DNA from: Levilactobacillus fujinensis
Lineage (GTDB): Bacteria > Bacillota > Bacilli > Lactobacillales > Lactobacillaceae
Assembly (NCBI RefSeq): GCF_003946335.1
Contig: NZ_RHNX01000024.1
Location: 1-51,997 of the forward strand
DNA: 51,997 bases
Direction of reading: 5' to 3'
The notes beneath the pieces are model-generated. The model did no database searches, was not told the DNA's origin, and saw nothing but the letters and a program-made list of their open reading frames with translations. The position numbers were made by a program, and so were the translations under genes. This document shows, piece by piece, positions 24,485 to 31,639 of the stretch. Every line of letters starts with the position of its first letter. The first letter of the stretch is position 1.

Positions 24485-24722
24485 TCTGTGCTAGGCAGCA
24501 TACGGGATGCCATCGACCTTACTGGCCGGCAGATATGGGTTGGAACGGAGCGGACGTAGCTTGAAGCCTCGTAAGTGCGGTGGTCTCAAGAGCATTTTTT
24601 TGCCTAGTCGGTATTTTGAGTCAACTGAGCAGAATGCCGTACTTGAGCCCATATTTACCGACCTCTCGGCTTACGCGGATTTTGATGACAGCGGTAGGTT
24701 GGATGCCATAGTGACTATTTAG
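24485..24722 (+). repeat. Dispersed intergenic repeat, family B copy
   Basis: CATCGACCTTACTGGCCGGC and AGATATGGGTT match the copies near 35530 and 47780; AGCTTGAAGCCTCG matches 35583-35596. The right part (24625-24682, CTGAGCAGAATGCCGT...) matches 44690-44742. The left CGGCAGATATGGG and the right CCCATATTTACCG are inverted, so the element has imperfect inverted ends. A 71-codon frame inside is not considered a gene. Confidence 0.6.
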
Positions 24723-24854
24723 TTGGCTAGAATAGTGGTCAGTTCAATGATGTGTCATGGAAGCGTACAATCTAAGCCGCAGTGCGACCAGGTTTAGCCA
24801 ATCCAATAACTATTGCAGAGAGTAAATTAAACCATGAAAGAAGCTGGATAAATC

Positions 24855-25829
24855 GTGAAGAAAATTTTAGCCATTCATACAGGTGGCACCATTTCCATGT
24901 CACAAAATGCCCAAGGAGAAGTTGTGCCGAACGCCAAGAATCCGATTGCCCAAGAAGAAACTATTTTAGCTGGCCGGGTGCAGTTGATCACGGACGAGAT
25001 GTTTAACCTGCCCTCACCGCACATGACGCCCGTGGAAATGTTGAAGATCAAGCAGCGTATCGACCAGGCTGAGAAAGAGGGAATCGATGGTGTGGTGATC
25101 ACCCATGGGACGGATACACTGGAAGAAACGGCCTATTTCTTGGACCTGACCCTACCGAATACCATTCCGGTTGTCGTGACGGGGGCTATGCGCTCGTCTA
25201 ACGAGGTTGGAACCGATGGCCTGTATAACTTCCGTTCCGCCATTGAGGTGGCCGCAGATGACGCTTCTCGCGGTAATGGGGCCATGGTCGTCATGAACGA
25301 TGAAATTCACACGGCACGTTACGTGACCAAGACCCATACGACCAACGTGGCTACATTCCGGACACCGACGTTTGGTCCCATCGGCATCGTGGCGAAGAAT
25401 CATGCCATTTATTTCCAGAAATTAATTGATCAGGACACTTGTGATATTGACCACGTCGTCGACCATGTTTACTTGATCAAAGCGTACGCGGGGATGGATG
25501 GAAGTTTGTTCGATTTCCTCGATAACGACCAGACGGCAGGTGTCGTCATTGAAGGCTTGGGCGCGGGCAATTTACCGCCACAAACTTTGCCAGCTATTCA
25601 ACGACTTTTAGACCGGCAGATTCCTTTAGTTCTGGTGTCGCGGTGTTATAATGGCGTCGCCGAAGATATTTATGACTATCAGGGTGGTGGTATCGAACTG
25701 CGCAAGATGGGACTGATGCTGTGCCAAGGCTTGAATGGGCAAAAGGCCCGAATTAAGTTGCTGGTCGGTCTCAGTGCCGGTCTGCAGGGCGATGACTTGA
25801 AACAGTTCTTAAGCACCGCGGTTTCTTAA
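24855..25829 (+). CDS. Type I-like L-asparaginase
   Basis: 324 residues from GTG. The first catalytic Thr lies in HTGGTISMS (about residue 12) and the second in THGTDTLEETA (about residue 88); GAMRSSNEVGTDG and the C-terminal SRCYNGVAEDIYDY are also typical. There is no signal peptide, so it is cytoplasmic, releasing aspartate and ammonia from asparagine. The ribosome binding site is weak. No terminator follows and the next gene starts 78 bp on, but that gene has its own promoter. Confidence 0.93.
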   Translation: MKKILAIHTGGTISMSQNAQGEVVPNAKNPIAQEETILAGRVQLITDEMFNLPSPHMTPVEMLKIKQRIDQAEKEGIDGVVITHGTDTLEETAYFLDLTLPNTIPVVVTGAMRSSNEVGTDGLYNFRSAIEVAADDASRGNGAMVVMNDEIHTARYVTKTHTTNVATFRTPTFGPIGIVAKNHAIYFQKLIDQDTCDIDHVVDHVYLIKAYAGMDGSLFDFLDNDQTAGVVIEGLGAGNLPPQTLPAIQRLLDRQIPLVLVSRCYNGVAEDIYDYQGGGIELRKMGLMLCQGLNGQKARIKLLVGLSAGLQGDDLKQFLSTAVS

Positions 25830-25845
25830 TGGGATGACAACTGCC

Positions 25846-25874
25846 TTGACGGGCTATTTCGGTCAATATATGGT
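25846..25874 (+). promoter_or_regulatory. Promoter upstream of the repeat-domain gene
   Basis: TTGACG and TATGGT are spaced by 17 bp, 33 bp before the GTG start. The -10 is imperfect. Confidence 0.5.
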
Positions 25875-25907
25875 AAGATTTTTAGATAAGATAAAGGGGG
25901 TCGTCAT

Positions 25908-27071
25908 GTGAATTCAATTGTGAATGATTTAAACCGGGCATTGGCCCAGCAGTTACTGGTCAACGTTTACCAAACGAACCAAGAGGTCGTGTACACCGGC
26001 TACGTGACGACGGTCAGCGATACTGGCATTATCCTTGCCACGTACGACGACTATGGATTGCCAGATGGTGCGGTTTTTCTAGCGCTAGACGTGATCGATG
26101 AAGTCGAGTTCTCTAGCGATGATCTCGACAACATGGCGTTTCGAATTCAGACTGCCAAAGACGAGGCCTTTGTCAAAGCGGGCGGGTTAACCCTGCACTT
26201 TGATGAACGGCGGGACTTACGGCGGCAGGTATTGAGTCACGCCTGGGTCGATCATTTAGTCGTGATGCTGGTCATTGCCAACGACGAACATTTTTACGAA
26301 GGTTTGGTCACGGCGGTCGCTGCCGACCAGATTACGGTGCAATTGTTAAATAAGTTTGATTACAGCGACCAGCCTGAGCTCAAATTGAAGCCAGACGATA
26401 TTCAAGTCTTAGAATTTCAAGGACAAGAGTTAACTCTCCAAGGGATTGCTGCAACACGACTACAACGGCTCAAACACGTTGAACCAGTCAACGTTGAGGA
26501 CCAGGAGCAGATTCCGGATACATTGCGGCAGTTGGCGGGTAAAGATCCGCTCGTTGCTTTGGTTCCCGAAGAAGATCAAGATTTGTTCTTCGTCGGTCGT
26601 ATCAATGTGGTCACGGACGATGCCGTGATCATGAACCTGATCGACATGACCGGTCAATTCGGCGGTTATACCGTGATGCGGTTGTCCGAGTTGCACGCTG
26701 TGGTGATCGAGTCGGATTACCTGCAAACGATGCGGCTGTTTTCACTGCTTAACCGGTCGCGCCAGCATCAAATTCAACCCGTCTTAAACGATGAGCGCCT
26801 GTTTGACCCGACGGTGGACCAATTTACCGCTCGGTTGACACAAGCAGCAGCATTTCGAACGATTATTCGGCTGAAATTTCACGACGGCAGCAATCAGTTG
26901 GGTTATCCCAGCCAGGTCGGCGGTGAACGTTTCATTTTTCATGAGGTCGAAGACAACCAGTTAGATCAAGTTGGCCAGGTTTATCGAATCACTGATGTCG
27001 ATGAAATTGCATTTGGCTACCTGGATGCCTACCTCGTTGAACGACAATTACGAGTTGAGGGCGATTTATAG
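25908..27071 (+). CDS. Protein of about four tandem Sm/SH3-like beta-barrel repeats, function unknown
   Basis: 387 residues from GTG, 6 nt after AAGGGGGTC. Four repeats can be aligned by eye: VVYTGYVTTVSDTGIILATY to IDEVEF (about 27-68), FYEGLVTAVAADQITVQLL to IQVLEF (about 124-165), FFVGRINVVTDDAVIMNLI to LHAVVI (about 223-265), and a divergent NQLGYPSQVGGERFIFHEV to VDEIAF (about 325-370). Each has Y/F-x-G-x-V followed by a strand with a turn and an I/L-x-x-V/I-x-F end, the pattern of small beta barrels (Sm, LSM, SH3). There is no signal or membrane segment. It leads a cluster with a membrane coiled-coil protein, a zinc ribbon and a macrodomain. RNA or protein binding is a guess. Confidence 0.75.
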   Translation: MNSIVNDLNRALAQQLLVNVYQTNQEVVYTGYVTTVSDTGIILATYDDYGLPDGAVFLALDVIDEVEFSSDDLDNMAFRIQTAKDEAFVKAGGLTLHFDERRDLRRQVLSHAWVDHLVVMLVIANDEHFYEGLVTAVAADQITVQLLNKFDYSDQPELKLKPDDIQVLEFQGQELTLQGIAATRLQRLKHVEPVNVEDQEQIPDTLRQLAGKDPLVALVPEEDQDLFFVGRINVVTDDAVIMNLIDMTGQFGGYTVMRLSELHAVVIESDYLQTMRLFSLLNRSRQHQIQPVLNDERLFDPTVDQFTARLTQAAAFRTIIRLKFHDGSNQLGYPSQVGGERFIFHEVEDNQLDQVGQVYRITDVDEIAFGYLDAYLVERQLRVEGDL

Positions 27072-27081
27072 TCGTTAAATT

Positions 27082-27106
27082 GGGATCCGGAAATTTTCCG
27101 GGTCCC
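27082..27106 (+). other. Intercistronic hairpin
   Basis: GGGATCCGGAAA pairs with TTTTCCGGGTCCC as a compact stem with no T tract, 10 nt after the stop and 20 nt before the next start. It is more likely an mRNA stabiliser or processing site than a terminator. Confidence 0.55.
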
Positions 27107-27126
27107 CTACATAAGGAGCTGACAAG

Positions 27127-27468
27127 ATGCAGTGGCGCAAGCTTCCGCGCTGGGTACGCGACACACTTTCTGTCGTGGGCGCGATGTCCGTTTTGTTGAT
27201 CGTCTATGATGGATTCTTTGCTAAGCATCCCAACTGGGCCTTGGTACCACTTCAAATCGTGTTGGCGTTGGTGGCCGTAGGAGTGTGGAGCTACTTTAGC
27301 TACCGTAGTCAGGCTAAACGAAAATTAGCCGAGCAAAAAAAGGCGGCGGCTGCAAAACAACGCGCCGTCGATCAAGAACAACAGCGCGTTGCCGCTGAAA
27401 AGCAGGCGGCAATAACGCGTGAAAAAAACTTAGAGCGGAATCAAACGCACCAACAACGGCGCAGATAG
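27127..27468 (+). CDS. Membrane protein with C-terminal coiled coil (113 aa)
   Basis: ATG after AAGGAGCTGACAAG. Two membrane spans (about residues 13-28 and 37-58, LVPLQIVLALVAVGVWSYFSY) are followed by a highly charged Ala/Lys/Gln/Glu helix (KRKLAEQKKAAAAKQRAVDQ onwards), likely a cytoplasmic coiled coil, ending in RRR. The family is not recognised. The next gene starts 12 nt downstream, so co-transcription is likely. Confidence 0.75.
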   Translation: MQWRKLPRWVRDTLSVVGAMSVLLIVYDGFFAKHPNWALVPLQIVLALVAVGVWSYFSYRSQAKRKLAEQKKAAAAKQRAVDQEQQRVAAEKQAAITREKNLERNQTHQQRRR

Positions 27469-27480
27469 GAGGGCCAATGC

Positions 27481-27732
27481 ATGGCGACGAGTGAGTTGAA
27501 ATTTTGTCCACACTGTGGTGCGGCAGTCACACCGAGCGACGATGTTTGTCCTCAGTGTCAGACGGACTTGGCGCCCTATCGGCAACCCGGTACACCAGCT
27601 AAGTCTGCACAGAAATTGAACTTATCCTCGTTGTACGCCAATCCGTACCGCGAGGGGATGAAACGGCTACATGACCGTGACGGGGACTCAGCACCCAAGA
27701 AGCGGTGGCATTGGCCGTGGTCAAAGGAGTAA
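27481..27732 (+). CDS. Zinc-ribbon protein (83 aa)
   Basis: It starts after AGGAGGGCCAATGC. Two CxxC knuckles, FCPHCGAAV and VCPQCQTDL, form an N-terminal zinc ribbon (residues 9-29); the remainder is basic and ends in a Trp-rich tail, [11 protein letters not shown]. Short zinc-ribbon proteins of this kind are common in lactobacilli and of unknown role. It lies between the membrane coiled-coil gene and the macrodomain gene, with gaps of 12 and 4 nt. Confidence 0.8.
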   Translation: MATSELKFCPHCGAAVTPSDDVCPQCQTDLAPYRQPGTPAKSAQKLNLSSLYANPYREGMKRLHDRDGDSAPKKRWHWPWSKE

Positions 27733-27736
27733 GCAC

Positions 27737-28252
27737 ATGGCAGAATTTACAGTTTTGCGGGGTGACATCACCCTGAGTCAGGTCGATGCGATTGTTAACG
27801 CGGCTAACACGACGCTTTTAGGTGGCGGCGGTGTCGACGGTGCGATTCATCGCGCGGCAGGGCCTGAGCTATTTGAGGCTTGCGTGCCTTTTAACGGTTG
27901 TCCAACAGGTGAGGCACGAATTACGCCGGGGTTTAAATTACCCGCTAAATGGGTAATTCATACGCCGGGGCCCATTTGGCATGGTGGTCAGGAACATGAG
28001 GCTGAACTGTTGGCAGACTGTTATCGCAATAGTTTAAAGGTCGCGATGGCACATGATTGCCGAACGGTCGATTTTCCGTCGATCAGTACTGGCGTATACG
28101 GTTATCCGCTGGACGAAGCAGCAGCCGTAGCGACACAGACGATTGCGACGGTTCTGGGCCACACAACGACATTAGAACAAGTTCGGTTAGTGGCGTTTGA
28201 CGATTTAACGGCAACGGCTTATAGAACGGCGTGGGCGAACTTGGTGGATTGA
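27737..28252 (+). CDS. Macrodomain protein (O-acetyl-ADP-ribose deacetylase type)
   Basis: 171 residues from the ATG 7 nt after AAAGGAG; 22 codons of longer frame were removed. The macrodomain signature is complete: [27 protein letters not shown] (about residues 17-43), [12 protein letters not shown] and [13 protein letters not shown]. It should bind ADP-ribose and hydrolyse O-acetyl-ADP-ribose or ADP-ribosylated targets. It is the last gene of the cluster. No ADP-ribosyltransferase partner is seen nearby. Confidence 0.9.
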   Translation: MAEFTVLRGDITLSQVDAIVNAANTTLLGGGGVDGAIHRAAGPELFEACVPFNGCPTGEARITPGFKLPAKWVIHTPGPIWHGGQEHEAELLADCYRNSLKVAMAHDCRTVDFPSISTGVYGYPLDEAAAVATQTIATVLGHTTTLEQVRLVAFDDLTATAYRTAWANLVD

Positions 28253-28274
28253 ACAAAGTGCGTCTAGCCTAAAC

Positions 28275-28314
28275 TTAAAAACATAAAAGAGGCCACAACA
28301 AGTGTTGTGGCCTC
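28275..28314 (-). terminator. Terminator of the minus-strand small gene
   Basis: GAGGCCACAAC / GTTGTGGCCTC (11 bp, 4-nt loop). Read on the minus strand it is followed by TTTTATGTTTTT. It may also fold in the macrodomain transcript, but there it has no T tract. Confidence 0.8.
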
Positions 28315-28355
28315 CCCAAAGGGCCTGAGGCATTGTTCTCAGGTCCCGTTGTTCG

Positions 28356-28547
28356 TTAAGGCTTGGTGGAGATGTAACTCTTCAGGGAACTCTGTTCATC
28401 ACTGGTGGGATCTAACTCACCAGTTTTGATTGCGTGGAACCGCTCAACAGAAATCCGCGACCCAAACGCCATTTCACCGTCAGTTTTGTCGTATTTCTTT
28501 TGGTAGGCGATGATTGCTTCAGCCAAATCACTTAATTCTTGACTCAT
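28356..28547 (-). CDS. Small helical protein, LBP_cg2779-like (63 aa)
   Basis: ATG after GGAGGGATATTAA. The sequence MSQELSDLAEAIIAYQKKYDKTDGEMAFGS then ISVERFHAIKTGELDPTSDE looks like a minimal helix-turn-helix of XRE type (TDGEMAFGSRISVERFHAIKTG). It resembles small proteins annotated in lactobacilli under the LBP_cg2779 name; this comes from memory. Its function is unknown, possibly DNA binding. It has its own terminator. Confidence 0.7.
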   Translation of the reverse strand: MSQELSDLAEAIIAYQKKYDKTDGEMAFGSRISVERFHAIKTGELDPTSDEQSSLKSYISTKP

Positions 28548-28837
28548 TTAATATCCCTCCAAATGGTAAATCCTAATGACTGCTTAAGTTCATTATACTA
28601 AACTTTTTAAAAAGCGGTGAAATTAGTCCCGATATCTGGAACTTTTTTCCGATTTTACTTGATGAACGGCGGAAAATTGCGTAAACTAATATCCAATATG
28701 ATAATTGGCGCGCTGACTGTTAAATTTCTTTCTCGTAATTGTTAATACAATTTCTTATTTCTGTCACCGTTTTGTGATAGTAAACGATTAAGCTAATTGT
28801 TAGATTTAATCGTTATACTAATTAGTGAGGTGACAGG

Positions 28838-29011
28838 ATGAATTTGAAGCGCGTTATTGGGACTCTGACGACCGCCGTGATATTATTAGCAGTGATTAGT
28901 GGCCTGTCATGGTTTACAATGGGAAAGAGAACCGTCACCCAATCAAACACACAGCCACGATTCGTGAAATCAGTGAGGCGTGTGCATCCGCACCCAGCAC
29001 CAGCGGAATAA
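28838..29011 (+). CDS. Small secreted or membrane-anchored peptide (57 aa)
   Basis: An ATG follows AGTGAGGTGACAGG. The product is MNLKRVIGTLTTAVILLAVI then SGLSWFTMGKRTVTQ: a short basic N-terminus, one hydrophobic segment (about residues 8-28) and a basic tail rich in Pro and His ending HPHPAPAE. It is a single-span protein with the tail outside, or a signal peptide with a short product. A hairpin with UUCG loop and T tract follows at 29121. No family is recognised. Confidence 0.6.
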   Translation: MNLKRVIGTLTTAVILLAVISGLSWFTMGKRTVTQSNTQPRFVKSVRRVHPHPAPAE

Positions 29012-29120
29012 CTTGCGGAATAAATTTCCGCCCCGAAGTCGGGCAACCGGCTGTTTCACTTAAACGATGGTAATCATAATGATTACATGACTACAGTCAC
29101 TTGTAGTTTATCAAGCAGGA

Positions 29121-29157
29121 AGTCAGGTCAACCTTCGGGTTGGCCTGATTTTCTTTG
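29121..29157 (+). terminator. Terminator with UUCG tetraloop
   Basis: TCAGGTCAACC-TTCG-GGTTGGCCTGA is followed by TTTTCTTT. It lies 110 nt after the 57-aa gene. Confidence 0.85.
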
Positions 29158-29199
29158 TAGAGAGAGTGTGGAACGGGGCGGTTAACTCCTGAGCATTAA

Positions 29200-29245
29200 C
29201 GTCATTAAGTGCCCGTTCGGTGGAACCGAGTCGGTGCTTAATGGA
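29200..29245. other. Long imperfect hairpin at the head of the tandem repeats
   Basis: CATTAAGTGCC...GTCGGTGCTTAATG form an outer stem with wobbles, enclosing TCGGT-GGA-ACCGA. It immediately precedes the first tandem unit. Confidence 0.5.
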
Positions 29246-29247
29246 GT

Positions 29248-29488
29248 TAAGCGGAGGGAGTTGCCCCGTGGAACACGTTTCAAAAGTCGCCAGGACAGGG
29301 ATAAAATAAGCGAAGAACTAGGCTTAACGATCTACGATAATATAAAGTCAAGGATGGCATTACTAAGCGGAGGGAGTTGCCTCGTAGAACACGTTTCAAA
29401 AGCCGCCAGGATAGAGAAGTAATCAGCGAAGGACCAGGCTTAACGGTCGATAATAGAAGTTTAAAGACGGCATTCACTAAGTAGAGGG
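29248..29488 (+). repeat. Tandem repeat of about 115 bp (two full units and the start of a third)
   Basis: Unit 1 is 29248-29363 (116 bp) and unit 2 is 29364-29477 (114 bp); a third unit begins at 29478 (TAAGTAGAGGG). Shared blocks are TAAGCGGAGGGAGTTGCC, GAACACGTTTCAAAAG, CGCCAGGA, AGCGAAG, AGGCTTAACG and GGCATT-AC. The period is not a multiple of three and the frames are not kept, so the repeat is non-coding. Confidence 0.8.
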
Positions 29489-29688
29489 CCATCCCTAGCC
29501 ATGTCGACGGTGGTGGGCGGCGACAAAAAACATTCTTTGGCTGACGACGTTCCTCGCGGCAAACGAAATTCCTCCTGGCAGTCGGCATGCGACCCTTCCT
29601 ACAAGTTTAGTGGTGACAATTCATACGGTCGCAAAAGTCAGGTGACTATTTCAGCTTGCAGTCCTTAGCCTAACTAAATATCATCGCA
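29489..29688. other. Gene-free stretch after the tandem repeats
   Basis: No gene. The part GAAATTCCTCCTGGCAGTCGG at about 29567-29587 is reminiscent of the right part of the family B repeat near 35635. It leads into an orphan terminator. Confidence 0.35.
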
Positions 29689-29747
29689 AACAACCGCTGT
29701 TAGCCAGGCCAGTCAAGCTGGTTTGCTAACAGCGGTTGTTATTATTT
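29689..29747 (+). terminator. Orphan strong terminator downstream of the tandem repeats
   Basis: Perfect 16-bp arms AACAACCGCTGTTAGC / GCTAACAGCGGTTGTT enclose a 20-nt loop with an inner CCAG / CTGG stem, followed by ATTATTTC on the plus strand. No annotated gene ends just before it on either strand, which suggests an unannotated transcript. Confidence 0.75.
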
Positions 29748-29793
29748 CAGCAAAAAGCCAAATGGAATAGCGCAATCTGACTGGTTTTGTTCT

Positions 29794-29833
29794 GAAAAAA
29801 GGCGTCAACCGACCAAAAGTCGTTCAACGCCAA
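29794..29833 (-). terminator. Terminator of the membrane protein gene
   Basis: On the minus strand GGCGTTGAACGAC-TTTT-GGTCGGTTGACGCC is followed by six T, 15-20 nt after the stop codon. Confidence 0.8.
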
Positions 29834-29847
29834 ACAAAAACTGTCAG

Positions 29848-30210
29848 TTAAAAATGAAACCACTCACTCTGATTCTTACGAATGTCACTGCGAATGCCAA
29901 AGAAGTAGATGAGAAACGCCGCCACGGCAATGGCAATAATAATCGTCCACAACCAACCATGCGTGTGAATGAACGTGAAATAGGCGAACCCCAACGTGCT
30001 CAAACCAATCATGCCGAGTGTGAACGGGAGGTGCTCACTGTGAATGAAGGCCACGGCCAGTCCTAAGATGACCGCACCACCAAACATGTCATCACCACTG
30101 CCATGGGTTCCCAACCCATTGAATAGTGCGTACAGCTCAATCAACACGCCCAGAACTAAGGCTAAGTAGCCGAAAAACTGTACGAAAGTCAATCGTCGTA
30201 AAGTTTTCAT
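29848..30210 (-). CDS. Four-span membrane protein of unknown function (120 aa)
   Basis: The start is the ATG 8 nt after AGGTGG; a GTG four codons earlier overlaps that site. Hydrophobic segments at about 12-28, 42-58, 63-79 and 86-106 suggest four spans; the C-terminus RSDIRKNQSEWFHF is cytoplasmic. There is no known motif. It is a single gene. Confidence 0.75.
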   Translation of the reverse strand: MKTLRRLTFVQFFGYLALVLGVLIELYALFNGLGTHGSGDDMFGGAVILGLAVAFIHSEHLPFTLGMIGLSTLGFAYFTFIHTHGWLWTIIIAIAVAAFLIYFFGIRSDIRKNQSEWFHF

Positions 30211-30254
30211 CAACGACACCACCTTCTCTTTTACAGTGTCTCAATTATAGCGCA

Positions 30255-30944
30255 TTAATGTGACGTTGAGAAATCGGACGCTGAGGCTGCGGTGGGTAAT
30301 GACCAATCTTCGTGGTCCAAGGCCATTTGCCAAAAATTGAGCTCGTACCAACTACTTTTTTCAAAGGCTGCCAGTAGTTGTGGTGTATTCTCTGGCGTTG
30401 CTACGTGGTTCGCTAACGCGAGTTGGTCAGTCATACTACCAGTGTAGTCGTCAGCGTTATAAGTATCGATCCAAGCCTGATAAATGGGGACAGGGGATCC
30501 TTGATTCGCTAACGACCGTCCAATTTCAGCATACAGCCAGTAACAAGGGAGGAGTCCAGCCACTGCACCAGCCGGGCCATGGGTTAAGAGTTCGCGGTAG
30601 AGGTGGCTCGTGTAGGCATAACCGGTGGGGGCTACCGGAGTTGCGGCAATCTCCGCCGGTGTGATTTTCAAGCGGTCAAAGAACTCCTGGCGAATGGCGA
30701 CTTCACCCTGACGCAGATGTTCTGCACCGGCATGAAGCTGTTGGGCGACCAAGGCGTCATCGCTTTGGTCAGCGGCGAGGTCATGAATGGCGCCGAATTC
30801 TTTTAAGTAGTAGTGGTCTTGAATCAAATAGTAACGGAATGTGGCTAGGGGCAGCGTGCCGGCCTGCAATTGTTGAATAAAGGGATGGCGTTTGGAAGCC
30901 TCCCAGCAGGACTTAGTTGCGGTGTGCGCTTGGTCAGTAAACAT
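30255..30944 (-). CDS. tenA: TenA-family thiaminase II / aminopyrimidine aminohydrolase
   Basis: 229 residues from the ATG 8 nt after AAAGGAG; the longer frame was removed. TenA features are HPFIQQLQAGTLPLATFRYYLIQDHYYL near the N-terminus and the catalytic cysteine in LLPCYWLYAEIG (about residue 134), with E and Y residues in SWYELNFW near the end. It hydrolyses aminopyrimidine breakdown products of thiamin to HMP. It is the last gene of the riboswitch-controlled operon with ykoEDC, so the unit imports and salvages thiamin pyrimidine. Confidence 0.92.
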   Translation of the reverse strand: MFTDQAHTATKSCWEASKRHPFIQQLQAGTLPLATFRYYLIQDHYYLKEFGAIHDLAADQSDDALVAQQLHAGAEHLRQGEVAIRQEFFDRLKITPAEIAATPVAPTGYAYTSHLYRELLTHGPAGAVAGLLPCYWLYAEIGRSLANQGSPVPIYQAWIDTYNADDYTGSMTDQLALANHVATPENTPQLLAAFEKSSWYELNFWQMALDHEDWSLPTAASASDFSTSH

Positions 30945-30985
30945 TGAAATATCTCCTTTATAAATGGACATCAACTTAATTAAGT

Positions 30986-31639
30986 CTAGGGTAAACCACA
31001 GAAGAGGGCAACCTGAACGAGTAGTAAACTGCCACCAAAAAGCCACCAATCACGGGCGACTAATGGAACCGTCTGTGCGTGCGTTCGGGGTGCACCCTCA
31101 ATAAAACCGTGTGAGGTCATGGCTGCAGCGAGTTGGTCAGACCAATTCATGGCTGCCAAGATGACCTTGAAGTACAACTGTGGTGACCAGAAATGGAGGA
31201 CTTGGCCGCGCATCATGGCCGCAGCCTTGATGGTAGCAACCTCTGTCTTGATCTTAGGCATCAGATTAAAGGCCGCCAGAAAACCGTAAGCAAATTTAGA
31301 CGGTAACTTAGCGTTTTGTTCTAGTGATCGGGTCAGCGTCAGCGGTTCCGTGGTCTGGGTGAAGAGACCACCCATGTAGACGTAAACGAATAGCCGTGTG
31401 AAGATGACCAGCAGAAAATGTGGTGAGGCACTCCCCCGCAAGGACAGCGACCAGACCAAGGTACTGGAGAAGAAGAGGGGAACCAACGTCAGGTATAACA
31501 AGCGTTTGAACGAGACGTGGTTGATCAACATCAGCATGAGACTGACGACAATCAATGCTACGTTAGCCGTCCACACCTGAGCGAAGGAGACTTCCAGCGC
31601 GATGAAGACGATCAGTCCTAATTTCAAACTAGGATTCAT
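30986..31639 (-). CDS. ykoC: ECF-type transporter transmembrane component YkoC
   Basis: 217 residues with four to five spans. The cytoplasmic coupling region has the EcfT-like charged motif IKAAAMMRGQ, and a later degenerate SHGFIEGAPRT. The start overlaps the ykoD stop by 4 bp. It links YkoD ATPase to YkoE. Confidence 0.87.
   Translation of the reverse strand: MNPSLKLGLIVFIALEVSFAQVWTANVALIVVSLMLMLINHVSFKRLLYLTLVPLFFSSTLVWSLSLRGSASPHFLLVIFTRLFVYVYMGGLFTQTTEPLTLTRSLEQNAKLPSKFAYGFLAAFNLMPKIKTEVATIKAAAMMRGQVLHFWSPQLYFKVILAAMNWSDQLAAAMTSHGFIEGAPRTHAQTVPLVARDWWLFGGSLLLVQVALFCGLP

Noticed and set aside
24507-24722. A 71-codon plus-strand frame
   Set aside because: It lies entirely in a family B repeat, has no ribosome binding site, and the frame is not kept in the other copies.
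29215-29242. A stretch (GTGGAACCGAGTCGGTGCTT) almost identical to the 3' hairpin of the Streptococcus pyogenes tracrRNA
   Set aside because: There is no cas gene, no CRISPR array and no anti-repeat nearby, and the bases fold better into a larger hairpin (CATTAAG...CTTAATG). The match is probably chance from a short palindrome.
29234-29422. A 62-codon plus-strand frame in the tandem repeats
   Set aside because: The frame is not conserved between the two repeat units, whose period is not divisible by three.
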